Assembly: GCA_951799445.1 (NCBI GenBank)
Contig: OX637287.1
Coordinates: forward strand, 34,242,224-34,306,223
From: Pseudisothecium myosuroides
Taxonomy: Eukaryota > Streptophyta > Bryopsida > Hypnales > Lembophyllaceae
Length of the DNA stretch: 64,000 bases
Direction of reading: 5' to 3'
Translations under genes and position numbers: made by a program
Part shown: positions 50,048 to 62,643 of the stretch, piece after piece
Layout: each line of letters opens with the position of its first letter
Position numbering within the stretch: the first letter of the stretch is position 1
The notes under the pieces: model-generated
Seen by the model: the letters and a program-made list of their open reading frames with translations, nothing else
Database searches by the model: none
What the model was told of the DNA's origin: nothing

Positions 50048-51118
50048 GTGTATGTGACACTAATTTATCCAGGTCACACTATTTGCAAAATAATGAAATC
50101 AATGAAATATTACTATATTCTACCAATTTTCAAAAAAATAAAATTATGCACGCTAACACTAATTTTGTGGGTGACACAAAATAGGACAAATCAACACATT
50201 AAGAGGATCCTGGATGTACTTTGGCATCTCTCGCGCCAATCAGCTCTCTAAATTCTGAAATGAAGGATTGCAGGTTGCTTGACTTCCTTCCTCCCTTTCC
50301 ATAATAAGAAGAAACCAAAATAGTAAGAAGCAAATAAAGCTTAACCTCCTAATAAGCAAAAAGTGTGTCCGACCACCTGACCCACAACTGTAAGTAAAAG
50401 ATCACCCCACCTGCGTTGAATTCCGAGTCAAGAAAGATGTTCCCAGTCTTCACACGGCTTTTCGGCACAAGTAGCCATTCTTTGATCAAGGACATGCGGC
50501 TGCAGTGCTGTACAGCTGTAGACTGTAGACCCGACCTTCCAGTCGTCCCACTCCGCAACTGAAAAGTCAGGTCTGAACCGAATCTTATAATAAAACAATC
50601 ACACAATCTGTTTTATTTTATTTCATTTTCGATCCAAAGATGCTTGAATAAATCAAACATTTTAGAAAAAGCCTTCTGTTCATCCCTTCGTGGCTTCCGT
50701 CAGTCGATCATCCCTGAGTGCTCCTCAATTAGTCAGCTATACTGTAATAATAACCGTGTTTTCCAAGGCGGGCCAGTGGACTTTCCAGTCCACATGGGCA
50801 AGACCTCCTCGTGGTTTACCTAGGTACTATAATAATAATCCTAAAACAGGTTTATCGTATAAGAGTGCCTTCTTGCTCCCAACAGCCTTCATTCCATAGT
50901 TCTGACATCTGCTGGATCCGTAGTTGCAAGCATACGCAAGTTAATACAGGCCTACAGAAATTTGTGCAGCTTTTGCAGGTGCAGCTAACTGAAGTGGATA
51001 CTTTGCCATCGTCTTCAAGCAAGTTTCTCGTGATTAGGGCAACGATCAACAAGTGCTCCTTGTGGTGTCCCGTAGCCTGGGATTTAGACCATCGACAGTG
51101 AGGGTAGTCGCAACAGTT
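50048..51118. other. Upstream region of small protein copy B
   Basis: No supported gene. The minus frame 50852-51460 (202 residues) overlaps copy B antisense and is regarded as a shadow. Confidence 0.4.
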
Positions 51119-51424
51119 ATGGGAATGGACATGTATGGGAAGCTCTCCCGGACATTGATGCGCCGAAAGTACGAGAAGGTGGGCGTGAATGAAGGGTTGG
51201 AGGTGGAGGTGAGGAAGCCCTTGACAATGAGGATCCCGAAGTCGGAGAAAGGGAAGAACGTGGCCCGGGAGGAAGACCCTTTGCCAGTGCTGGTGCCCAA
51301 GCGGTTCACCATTCTGTCCTCGTCCAATGATGTTATCGATGAAGACTGGTTGGAGCAAGCCCTTCGACGTACCCTGGCAGAAGGACGTCTTAATATCCTC
51401 AAGCCAACTCCCACGGAAGAATGA
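51119..51424 (+). CDS. Small basic protein of an unrecognised two-member family, copy B
   Basis: Single exon of 101 residues from MGMDMYGKLSRTLMRRKYEK; the second ATG at 51125 would give the start exactly matching copy A. Conserved blocks are residues 4-21 and 63-92 (FTILSSSNDVIDEDWLEQAL, then RRTLAEGRLN). The linker is Lys/Glu/Pro-rich and differs from copy A. It lies 12.6 kb from copy A in the same orientation. It is not a simple recent tandem copy, since the flanks are not alike and the linker has diverged completely. Soluble and basic, with no membrane segment. Function unknown; the family might be recognisable with a profile search. Confidence 0.7.
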   Translation: MGMDMYGKLSRTLMRRKYEKVGVNEGLEVEVRKPLTMRIPKSEKGKNVAREEDPLPVLVPKRFTILSSSNDVIDEDWLEQALRRTLAEGRLNILKPTPTEE

Positions 51425-52600
51425 GGAAACGCACCGTTTCCATTGCATTAGATTCTGCATGCCGAAGTTAATTTATGAGGAGCTCCAATAGATCGAAGGT
51501 GGGATGTATTCCTGGGGTCTTCATCGATCAGCAGGGTACGTTCTTGACAACGGTGGGTCGGTCCAGGGGAGGAGTTACATATATCTAACACTGGATTGAT
51601 TTCCTCTTAGCGAATGGAGACAACGGAGACAACGGAGACTGTGTATCGATCTCTGGTACATGTTCTCTAGCTCCAAGCGGAATATACACCGGGTGGCTGT
51701 CTAGGCTAGACCCTAGCAGCACGAACTTCACCCTTGCGCCACAGGATTCAACGAATGTAATGGAAGCCTGGTTCGGTCCGATTTTTGCGGTGATTGAGAA
51801 TTAGCTAGTGTCGGCTTTTCGTATTCAAGCAAGCAGATGGGGAAGCAATCAATTTTCAATTGCAATCCTAGGACCGAGAGATTGAAGACCACGGTGGTTT
51901 GTGAATCAGCCACACTAGTTAACAAGCTTAGTTCACTTTGTTGAGAAATGATTTGTAGTTACTGACCACATGGTCGATCGATGTACAGTATATAGCTAGA
52001 CATTCAATTTAAATTGAATTATGCCACTGATTGCACTATTGTGCAACTCTTTGGCTTCAGTTCGACTCAGTTGCGGTTTTCACATTTGACTGTGTATTTG
52101 GACGCGTTGCTTGATGGATGTGTGCAATTTATTACTCCGTATATTTGTATGTGAGAGATTGTTCGGGAACTAATGAAGTGAAACGTATCCCGGAGTTTTC
52201 CGAATCTAAATCTAGAATTCTTGCTCAGCGTAGCCTTCTGGGAATTATAACTTACACAGTATTTGAAATCAATAACTTAGTCTGTCACTTGTGCATTAAA
52301 AAATATATTACAGCAAAGTGACTCAATTCAACCCTCTGTAACTTAAGTTATGACTGCGTCGGGATGACAAATTGGGGCTCCTGACCTGATCAGGTGTTCA
52401 GAAATTGACATGTGGACGTTGTCCAATCGGATGTGTACACAGCATTGGATTCCCAGGATATGCATGGGTGTACTACCCTATTGAAGCATGCCAGGTCGAA
52501 AACTTTTTAGAATGCAGGAATGAATTCTCTTGCCCATTCACAAATGGAAGCTAAATTAATAAAAATAATAATGAAATTTAGTGTGCATAACACTAATTAT
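51425..52600. other. 3' flank and spacer after copy B
   Basis: No supported gene. Presumed 3' untranslated region, then spacer. Confidence 0.4.
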
Positions 52601-52618
52601 GAACTCTAACAATACATG

Positions 52619-52653
52619 ACAACAACCTGCTACTGTTACCAGCAGGTTGTTGT
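52619..52653. repeat. Small perfect hairpin
   Basis: Arms ACAACAACCTGCT and AGCAGGTTGTTGT (13 bases each) around a 9-base loop. Too short to classify. Confidence 0.6.
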
Positions 52654-52699
52654 AGGAATCACGTGCTGTTTTTTTTTTCCAAAACGGCCTTTTTTAGTG

Positions 52700-55600
52700 A
52701 GTACTATGATTTTTGGAATATTTTTTTTTAAATGAAGTAGAATACGGATGATTTTTAAAGTATTCAAATTTCAAAATAGTGTACTTGTAAAAATTCAAAT
52801 CTAGAAAAATTTATCTCTAAAAGTTATGTACAAAAAAGAACGATGAAAAATACCAAGAAATCAAAAATGGATACTTTGATGTTTGATTTTTAGAATCTTA
52901 AAAATAAAATTCTAGAAAAATAAACTAAAAGTTGGACAATTTTTCTAACTTAAGGGTTCTCTTTCTCAACTATTTGAATCTTTGGAAAAAAAATTATATT
53001 CTATGCACTTGCGCAAAGGTAGTGTACTTTGAAGTTTGAACACATGTGGAAGGTGGGCACTTTACTATTTTTAAAGAATCTCTTCATGGACTTGTATAAC
53101 TATAGTAGAAGTCCTTGAATCCAAATTTTGACCTTCAAATTTGCATTCTTGCTGGATGGAAAATAGTACTACCCCCCAAAGGCAAAAGTAGACATCGAAT
53201 TGGAGGTTGTTTAAAAAAAGTGAATTAATTTTTAAAAAGTGAATAAATTACACAATGTTTGCAACTACCACATGTAGCTTCATTTCAAATTTCATATAAA
53301 ATTGACATGTAATGCCAAAGTTATGAGCAAAAAAACACTTGTCTAAGGCCAAGTAAAACAAAACAAAAGGAGAAGCTGGTTTCTTACATTCATCCCAATA
53401 CTAAATGTTAACAAAAAAATTTGCTAGAAAAATCGAAATTAGAACTAGGATGGTTCACTTCACTAAATCAATATTGCATATGAACACTAATTGTCAACTA
53501 AATGAGAACTAGAATAAATAATTACATGATAAATTTGTAGGGTGAATAATACTATAGATACTATAATACTAATTTCATTATTAGTATATTATTTTTTGAT
53601 ACTTTTTGTACTTCTTGGTCACAGTTGAAGGCTATTTTAGATTGCACAAATTCTAGCTAGCAATTGTATTATTGTAACTATCGATTTTGGGAAAAACATA
53701 AAATATTTTGCCAAATATTTTTTATTTTGAATAGATGAAATTGCCAAGAATCACCCAAAAAGTCCAACATAGGATAATATTTATTTTATCATTTGGATGA
53801 ATGAATCTACATTTAGATGAATCAATAATATTTCATCCAAAATATATTTTGGATATATATAGCCTCAAATGCATTGTTAGGTATGATATATGCAATAATG
53901 CACTTAATTATTTTAACTTATTATCTCACCCTTATTGCACATGTATGCTAATAATGTCAATTTCATTAAATTAGCAATATTCCTTTACTTTGAGCATACT
54001 TCAAGCAAGATGGTCTAAAACCAAAATCAGTATACATTACCTACTTTGTGATCTAAAATTAGAGCTTTGTGAATATTATGTTTCAATTTTTGGCTTGTAT
54101 AATATTGCCAATTTAACTAACTTAACGTTTAATAGTTCACATCATTATTAATTAGTTCTCTCCGCTAGCATATTGCTTCACCACTATGTACCAAGGAATT
54201 TGAATAGTTAAGAAGTTGAAGCACTAACAAGTTTTAACTCTCAAGAGCTAGTTGAAGCATCTCAATGGTTCAAACACCAAAACACTCTATATACAAAATA
54301 GCAATGAAAGCACACGACAAAGTTTTTACCCTAAATCTACCAATTCACAATAAGATGTCAATGCTACTAACTTCAAATTGAGGTGTCAGTCCCACCAATT
54401 TTGCAAGAGAGATGTCAACCTTAAGAATTTATATTTAAATGTCAAATGTGTTATTTTAAAAGTGAAAATTGAACTTAGCTACAAATATTATAGACTAATA
54501 TACATGTATATTAATCCCTAATTATCCAAAGGGCCTTGTATTTTGCTATTTTTTTTTATCAAGGTTTTGATTTTTATGAAGTGATATTATATTTATGCAC
54601 CATAAATAGAATTAATGTATTTGGCCAAATTTTAAAAAATATCATTGGTATTTGTAAAACCAATTTCAATGCATGTCAAAGCAACCTCAAAAGCTCCAAA
54701 CAATCCAAAGTCCATATTTTGGATGATGAACACAGTGCTTCATGGTTATATACTAATTTTGTTCAAAATAACTTCTCATTTATTCAAAGTTATACTTCCA
54801 ACTTGAAATGACAACCTCCTTTATAACCAATTTGATGGCTTTGAGTGAAATAATCTATACACGCAATTTGAATTGCTACATGATTAAATAGTGTGAGCTT
54901 CACCAAATGGTTTCTCAAAAATCATATGGCATGGACACTCTTTGCCTATTGGTTTTGGAAGAAACATTTGGTTTTGAAGAAAGGCCTTAGAAAACAAGGT
55001 TGTTCTTGGCTAGACAGTGCTTTTGGAGAAATTAGAGAACCACCATGAAGTTGAAAAATTGGACACGACAAGGTATATTCTTTTGGGGTGGAGTGGAGCT
55101 ACCAAGCTAGCGATAAAAAAGACCAAAGGAAATGGAGTTGAAACTATCCATGGTTGTCAAGGCGCCCGATACACATCTGTTTGTCCAAGACATCTTTCCA
55201 ATTAGACCAAATTATATCCAATGTGGTCAATACCATGTTAAATTAGAAAAATGGTAAATCACGAGTATATAGACTTACTTTATGTGCTATGTGGTTTGCT
55301 ACTTAATAAATGGGATTTGAACCACATAAGATTTAGGTGATGATGCGTGGATTGGATATAGACTTTGGACGGGAATCCAAGGGATAAGCCATGATCTCAA
55401 GGTGAAGGTGGGAATGAAACAGAATGGCCAAATACTTAATGGATTAGGGCAGACACTTAAGGTGCATGAAAGGCACACAAACTTCAGAATCTACCCCTTG
55501 AATATGTGCTCTTTGAGTATCCACCTCATTTGCTTAAGTTCTCGCCTTTTCACTTGCATTATTGTCCAAGTCCTTTAAGTTCCTGCCCAATTTCTATATA

Positions 55601-56030
55601 TCCACCTTGTCAACGCAATCGTAGTAGCCTTGCAAGGCTTCTCATTTTAATTTAAGCTCCTTCCCATGGTATCCCAGAAGAAATACCTTCTATTTTTAAG
55701 ATCCAAGAGGAAGATACGTAGGGTTGTAGATGAGAATGTTATGTAAAAGCATCTCCACTCGATTAGTCTATATGATACGGAGTATTTATTTTGTGGTTTC
55801 ACATTTCGATTATGTCCTTTCTATAAGAGTTATTATTGTTTCATTTGCACAATTCTACTATTGGAAAGGAAAAATAATTGATCTTCAATAGAGTTTATTG
55901 TAAGTATGTACAATGAGGGACCATGAGCCAAAATTTAAGAAAATACACGACAAAACTCTTTGAAGCACCCAAACTTGGTTTGATGGAGTTTGGTGCTATG
56001 TTTGTTTTGAACTATTCTTAGTTGAAAGGC
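52700..56030. other. Long AT-rich gene-free stretch
   Basis: Very AT-rich with many homopolymer runs. Frames at 54536-54811 and 55017-55205 are short and unrecognised. I see nothing that can be supported as a gene. Confidence 0.4.
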
Positions 56031-56041
56031 TTCTTCTGAGA

Positions 56042-56147
56042 CCCCTTCTACAAACTAGGGTTCACTTTATTATTAACTCTAGTATCCAAATGAGACTTCT
56101 TCTACAAACTAGGGTTCACTTTACGATTAACTCTAATATCCAAAGAC
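56042..56147. repeat. 54-bp tandem duplication
   Basis: CTTCTACAAACTAGGGTTCA occurs at 56045 and 56099, period 54; the following TTAACTCTA(G/A)TATCCAAA is also duplicated. Confidence 0.75.
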
Positions 56148-56718
56148 TATTGGTCAAATTCATTGTTGGATCACCAACTTTCTTCGGCATGAACTTGCAA
56201 AGTAGCATAACAGGGGAACAGGTAGCGAGAAGGTATGGCGCAAGACACAGAGCCGGGGCATCAGGTGCATTGCAGCCGCTCCGCCGGTCCCCTCTAGCAA
56301 GCACTTCCAGCAAATTTCAAAAGAAGCAAGAAAAAACTCATTAGAAGAAATTTGAAGGCTCCAAAGGGACGTTTCAGGGTTGTTCCCGCTAGGAACAATC
56401 AGAATATTAAAATAATTAAACATTATTAAAAAATTAAAAAATTAATTTTTTTATTATTTTTTGACGTGGCACTCTCGTGGCTACGTCTGACTATTGTTCC
56501 CAGGGCGTTCCCAGAGTTCCCAGGGTCTGATTACTCGCAATCTCTTGTTGCCTCCGAATTTCTTCTAATGCTTTGAAAGCTTAGGGTGAAAATGACCCAG
56601 GCAAGCCACCACATGCTACCTCCGAATTTGTTGCCAGGCAATGCAAAACGAAGTCAGTGTTGAACTTTCTTTTGTTTATCAAGAGATTTTTCTAGACTGC
56701 AGCTAGTGCCATGCTTAA
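56148..56718. other. Spacer
   Basis: No supported gene. GTTCCCAGGGCGTTCCCAGA and GTTCCCAGGG near 56500 form a short direct repeat. Confidence 0.35.
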
Positions 56719-56946
56719 TTAACCCTTAAATGCCCGCTAATGACCGTGGAAACCATCCCTTTTGGTATTGTGTGACATCATTTACATTAATAAAACCAAA
56801 AGTACTCATTGGAGGTCAAACTACTTTGCAAGATCTCCCTTTTTGCACAAAATTCTAAGGATAAACAATTGTATTTTTGTCCTACATAGAAATATTCTTT
56901 CTCATTCATTGACTGAAAAATGGTTGCAGCGTTGTTTAAGGATTAA
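56719..56946. mobile_element. TTAA-type MITE, GTCCTACAC-core subfamily
   Basis: Starts TTAACCCTTAAATGCCCGC and ends TTTAAGGATTAA. The interior CCATCCCTTTTGG, CTCATTGGAGGTCAAACTAC and TTTTTGTCCTACATAGA matches the complement of 9802-10027. Confidence 0.75.
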
Positions 56947-57419
56947 CCAGCCTCTTGTCGCCGTGGTGGAGTGAGTAAGTTCAAAATTCCGCCCAACTCC
57001 TTCTCCACTCTAACCAACGGTTTGCCGGCTAGAGTGCAGATGCTTTAAGTTACTTTAAATTGCCCAAATATCCACCTTGTCAAGTGTCTACTTATCCAAT
57101 TGTAGGCCCTTCTACCTTAGGTCTTACATTGTTTACCACCCACTTGTATGCAAGGTTCACCCCATGCACAACATTTTGTAGCAATATTTTCCCTGATAAG
57201 TGATACAATTTTTTTGAGGAAATATTAGGTGATATGTTCCCCATTTTCAGTGGATGAAATCATTGAATTGCTACATCTTCAAAGGACAAAATTGCTCTTT
57301 GGGGTGAAAATGCACGCTCCTAAAGATGGATAATGTAATTTTCATCCGCATTTTGCATGAAGATCACTTTCTGCACTGCCCAAAGTAAACTGTTAGTGGG
57401 AAAAAAATCAGTGCTTTTG
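56947..57419. other. Spacer before the GC-rich broken gene
   Basis: No supported gene. Confidence 0.35.
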
Positions 57420-58568
57420 CCCTTGGTATGATTGACCGCGGCCACTTCGCCTGGTTCATCACCGACTTGCCGATGCCGAGGTCATTCCGAGGAGCGAAAC
57501 TGGCAATGCGCACTTCCCCGTCAACTGCTACTTCAATTCCCCCACTCGGCTCGGTGGAGGCCACTAGCGAGCCCATTCCTTGTCGGCAGACGAGACCAAG
57601 CACAAATGCCCGCGGGAAGCAGCCGAAGGTTTATCAGTGTCGAAGTACGGCACACATTCATCAAGCTAATGTAAGCAACTTCACAATTAATTACCTTGAT
57701 TGTCCGCTGCTCGATCTCCTTCGCCGCCAAGGTCGTCGACTCACAGATCCAGCTAGAAACGAGCGTTCGATTTGATTCGATCGCAGAAGAGATCCATTGT
57801 TTCACAGACCGACCGACCCAGATAGCCCATCCTGCGATTAAGTGGGTGGGGCACCATGACGACGCAAGGGTTGACTCGGGAGCTGCAATCTCAGCGCAAC
57901 CAGTCGCAGGGACTTTGGGACACGGCCCACTACTTCCTCGTCCACAACAGTCTGCGCTGCAACGAACTTGCCGTCGAGGCCGCGTGCGACCACCGCAACC
58001 GCTGCGAGCGCCTGCCGCGACCATGCTGAGAAATGGGAGCTCAAGTTCATCGAGTGGGTGCTAACGGACGACCCTGCGCCCGAGGTTGTCAACATATACA
58101 TCTACGCGGCGCACATTCACCGCGCCATGGTCAATGCGGAATTGCCTGCAAGCGCTGGATGGGATGGACCTCGTGATCAAGATGAGTGATGGGGCCGCCG
58201 CGTCCTCCTTCAACGTTCCTGCTCTTCGGCACGGACGGTGGCCAAGTCGGGTGGTATGTCGAGCAGTACGAGCATTACGAAGGCTGCGAGACGAGCGTGA
58301 AGCTGGATAGCACGCTGAGCGCTTCCGTGATGGCCAAAGCTTCCGCTGGGGGATCATTGTTCGGCGCGCAAGTCTCCGCCGAAGTCGGTGCGGAGAGTGG
58401 GAGCAAGGTGAGGTCTGCGAATACTTGCAGGCTGAGCAAGTGAAGATCAAGGTTGACCTGAGCAAACCCTCGTATGCTTACCAGCTCCAAACGAAAGTGC
58501 CGGTGAATATCGGACACAATGAGACGCTGTGGGGGGGCATCTTCTTCGGCCACAAGTACATCACTTAG
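57420..58568 (+). pseudogene. GC-rich broken gene, possibly beta-rich pore-former-like
   Basis: This block is visibly richer in G and C than the flanks. Protein-like sequence moves through several plus frames: about 57696-57900 (VVDSQIQLETSVRFDSIAEE), 58020-58180 (EKWELKFIEWVLTDD), 58200-58407 (GWYVEQYEHYEG, then an alternating small/hydrophobic stretch rich in Ala, Ser, Gly and Val) and 58431-58568 (ending WGGIFFGHKYIT). No single frame spans it, so it is broken by indels unless spliced in an unusual way. Between the last two segments lies a 23-base GT...AG interval (58408-58430), too short for a normal plant intron. The alternating stretch resembles membrane-inserting hairpins of beta-pore-forming proteins such as the aerolysin-like group, but I cannot confirm this. 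Different origin or transfer is possible from the base composition. Confidence 0.35.
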
Positions 58569-60106
58569 GTCAGGTCGTCGTTCCGGGGTATGTTGATGGC
58601 GCCCATGGGAACACTGCGAAATAGACGTGAGGAATTGTTCCAGGAGTAGCTTGTAGCAGGAGCATTAGATCTTGCGGTGATTTTCGTGCTCCTGAGCTGG
58701 CACTCCGGGCACCAGATTGATAAATAGAGCAGCTAGCCAGCTTGTGTGCAATTGATTTGTTGGTGAGAGGGAGAATCCCGTCGCTTTGTCGAATGGGTGG
58801 CAACGAGTCTGGCCAGGGAAAGTTAGTGCACATGAAGAAGTAAATCGAATGGATGGAGTATTCGGCTGGAAATGGCCGTATGAAGCTGTAATGTAACTAG
58901 TGCCGGAAGATTCATTAACAAGAATGCGCCAAAGTGTCTCGCAAAGTGTGCATGGAATTGAAGCGCTTCAAGCATGGCTGTTCTTCATTAGTGTTTTGGT
59001 GTTTTTCGTTTCCTGATACATTTGGTATTTGACTAAGATGAATGGGGTGCTTCCTTTTTTCAGGTGCAGGAATTCCGTCACCCTTTTGTTTCCTCCATGA
59101 CCAGCTGGTGGTATTGAATAATATCCTTCGATCTGCATGAAGAAACCGTTTGCATCATTGGAGGTTGTCATTGTTTGGACAGAATTTGCCATGTGGCGTA
59201 CTCACATATACTGCATACACATGAAGGACTCTTTCAATGTTTGAACTTGTCACCGTCTCCTCAAGTTCTTCCCCTCTTCCTCCCCCGCTTCCTCCTCCTC
59301 CTCGAAATCAAACGTGAGGACTAACTTTCATTCTCTTCTTCTTCCTGCGAAACTCTTCAATTCCAGGTCGAGAACGCTGCCAGTCCTTGAGCTTGTGACT
59401 CTTGCGCGGGGACTTTCGAACCTCCGTCCGTGGGAATTATATAATGAAACCTCCACGTTTTGTATACGAAGGTGCGGTATACTGTATATCAGATTTAATT
59501 CGAGAGACGACAATGTGGGGTTGGTCATGGTGTCAGGAATCGGGATTTGTAACGAGGTGAGTCGGAACTCAAGCGGACAATGTCAACATTCTTGACAGGA
59601 GTTGAAGGGCAGCTCGGTGACAGTGGGGATCTAAAGATGTGCTTACTTTGAATTGTCAGAATCGGTTGAATTTGTCATGCTTGCTTTGGGCACTTTGGTG
59701 GGTACTAAGTACACAACACCGATTAAATTTCTGAACCACAATAGACTGCTGAACCTCTTAAGCGTCTCATCGCTGCCCTGGCTGATTGTGAGAACCGGGT
59801 TGGCAGAAATTATACCGTATCTAAATGGCATACCTTGACAGCAACTGATTTTGCCTGAACAATAGTGTACACAACCACACCTAACACAGTTTGAAGTAGT
59901 CCAAGTGCGCAAAAATGTGAAGATGTGTTATAAAGTGTAATTGAGATGAATAACATAGCAATGATTTTCAGACAAAAGTTTTAAATATTGACTCGTTTAT
60001 CATCTTTATACATGCAAATTTATCATTGTATTGACCACATTCTGAAATGAAAGATGACCCCAAAAATTTGAAAATTCTTTTTGAAAGTAAAAATAAGATG
60101 AAAATC
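58569..60106. other. Spacer; no supported gene
   Basis: A CT-rich tract (CTTCCTCCTCCTCCTCG near 59288) looks like a leader, but the following frame (59314-59595) has no recognisable protein. Confidence 0.35.
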
Positions 60107-61079
60107 TTAACCTCTAAACGCCCCAGAGGACCAAAAGTGTCCTCACATATTCCGAAAGTCCAATTCAAAGTGCTGTAACTTTGCATCCAATATCCAAATT
60201 TAATAAAACTTGTTGGGAAATCTGCTAGTTTGTGTGATAAAATTTTCAAATCAATCCAAGATGTATTGATTTTTTGGAAGCCACTCAAAGTTGATGGGTT
60301 CAATTTGAGTTCACCAAACTGCATTTTGATGGTTGCAACTTTGGGGGCTTGATTCTCCTTCATCCAATTTTTGTTTTCAATAAAAATTTGTTGTATTGTG
60401 CTCTTCTTGAAGTCTAGTTATTGTGGTAAAATTTTCATGTCAATCCAAGTTGTTTTGAATGTTTTTGAGCAATTTGAAGCGTAGACTTCATACATTTTTG
60501 GATTACAGTGAACTTCGGCTACTTGTTTCCTCTTCATAGAGTGTCTTTTTTCAATAAATTTTTTTGGAAAAGTTGCGCATACTAGTCTAATTTGTGTGGT
60601 TAAAACATCATATCAATCCAAGAAGTTATGAGTGATTGAGAAGCATTTTAGAAGGAGGTTTAGCCTTAGATGTGTTTTTTGCAACTTTTTTTGCTATTTT
60701 TTGACATTCAAAACCATTTTCCAAACTCAGTGAGTCAATTGAATGATATTTTCTTTTAATAATGTGTTTGTATGCTAATTTTAAAGCATTTGATAGTTTA
60801 AGCTTTTTTCATTTGAGTAGGTTTAGAAATTGAATTTTACCTCCAAATGTATTGCTAGGAAAATTTCAACATCCTTTTTCAGTACTTGAAAACATCATAA
60901 TCTTGCAATCTATGTGGCCAAATGATTCCAAATTTGATTTACATCATCTACAAGATATACACTACAAGATTGTACAGTTGAGATTTTTATACCTTAGTAA
61001 CATTTAGACCTAGAACACTTCAAAAGCAATCAATATGATGCTTTTAAACCCCAAAAGGCCCTGGGCATTTAGGAGTTAA
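60107..61079. mobile_element. TTAA-type MITE, 973 bp
   Basis: Starts TTAACCTCTAAACGCCCC and ends GGGCATTTAGGAGTTAA; imperfect inverted termini with TTAA at both edges. AT-rich, no transposase frame. Confidence 0.82.
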
Positions 61080-62228
61080 AAGAATTGAATGGATGACATG
61101 GAATATATTTATTGGATACATTGTTATTTGGAAAGATAAGAACAACCCAAATGGATAGTATCTAGGGCTAATCAGTTCCTAATGGAATGTAGACCCCTAT
61201 TTGGGGATGGAAAGTGAATATATATAATATCCCAAATGATGAAAAATAAGAAGGTGTCAGAGTGATAAGGAGTTGGTGGTTATTTTGGATAGCAAATGGA
61301 TCCATGTATGATAATGTGAAGGTGGTGACTTTGCAAGGGGAAGGTTTTGTCCAAAGTTTGTAGAAAAAACATGAAGTGGTCAATTCCCTCACCCCAACCA
61401 AATCACAAGGTTCACATTATTTGGTTGTGACCCCAAAGTACTATGACTAGAAGATCATTAATTGCTCTATAAGTGATTGCACCTTGCAAGCAACAACATC
61501 ATGCTCAAAGTTTGTAGTCTTTCCATATGTGATTTGGGTGTATGATTTTCACAAATATGTACCCAAGAGTCCATCTCAACCACTTTCATGTGCATTTGCA
61601 AGGGACAATTTCAAGCAATCTTGCTAAATGTTTTAAAAAGTGCACTTCATCCACTTAGTATTCATTAACCTCTAAAGAACCAGAGGTGCAAAAATCTATG
61701 TTGTAGAAGTCACTTGGTGGCCTTATAGTCCTTTAGGAATAAAGAAGCATCGTGTATCTGAGATATATTTTTTATGCAATGTTCTATTTTTTGTTGTTTC
61801 ATAGGAAGTTTGGTGAAGAGAATTAAAGTCTACCACAATGGGCAGGGGTACGATCAAGGGTTTGATGACATGTGGAGGGAACAGATGGTTGTAGTTCTCG
61901 GAATGCTGACCAAGTATTGGAAAACAAAGTCAAGATTAATTTTAGACAAGACCTTAGTCAGTTTGGATCAAATCTCTCATTGGATTTCATTGGATTTGAA
62001 GGCCTACGACTATTTTTCTCTCCACATATCTCGAATAGTAGACTTACCACATTTTCTAAAATATCAATGGAAAGAAGGGAAAAAAATTCATCACATATAG
62101 TAATTTCCATCCACTAAAAAAGGAAAAATACATCATTTGCAAATTCTTTCCAATTTTTTTTTATTGTTTTCAAGCAAAATTTGACTCACCATAGAAAAGA
62201 AACTTTTGGACCTAGGTACAGATATCAT
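61080..62228. other. AT-rich spacer with a short TTAA remnant
   Basis: A 79-base remnant at 61665-61743 starts TTAACCTCTAAAGAACC and ends GTCCTTTAGGAATAA, probably a deleted TTAA-type MITE. The frame 61774-62100 (108 residues) shows no recognisable domain and may be element debris. Confidence 0.4.
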
Positions 62229-62374
62229 TACCGTACGTGAAGGTTTGCTTTGGCACCTAGGTGCCGAAATTGAATTTCCACATCAGATTCTCAAGGATCC
62301 ACCTCAAGATGATATGTGGCACTTTTTTACAATAATGATTTAATTTCTGCCAAACCTGACCTTCACGTAGGGTA
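62229..62374. mobile_element. MITE of the TACCGTACGTGAAGG family, short copy
   Basis: Ends TACCGTACGTGAAGGTTTG and CCTGACCTTCACGTAGGGTA are inverted repeats. The GGCACCTAGGTGCC palindrome lies near the left end as in the other copies, but the middle differs. Confidence 0.8.
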
Positions 62375-62643
62375 TTCCAGCAAAACCGCTCTTGAGTTCC
62401 GCCTCTAGAATTCTAGGTATGTTACATCCACATGAGCTGGTCTGTTATTTTATTGTCAGTTTTTTAATTGAGCTCCTATCATACCTTGGGTGAGCAGCGT
62501 CCTGCAAAGCAATGTCCAGAGCAGCTGATACCGTAGTTCCGCAAGCTCTGTAAGACTGTAACGCTCCGGCCATTCTTCAACGACATAATAGGAGAGGACT
62601 CTGGGGAGACTCTTGTTGCTTGAGAAGACTGTACTGTACAGAA

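Noticed and set aside
50852..51460. 202-residue minus-strand reading frame
   Set aside because: Antisense to small protein copy B; no family features.
57364..58024. Minus-strand frames across the GC-rich broken gene
   Set aside because: Their composition mirrors the plus-strand segments and none shows a known motif; the plus strand has the more protein-like segments, though this is not certain for 57364-57603.
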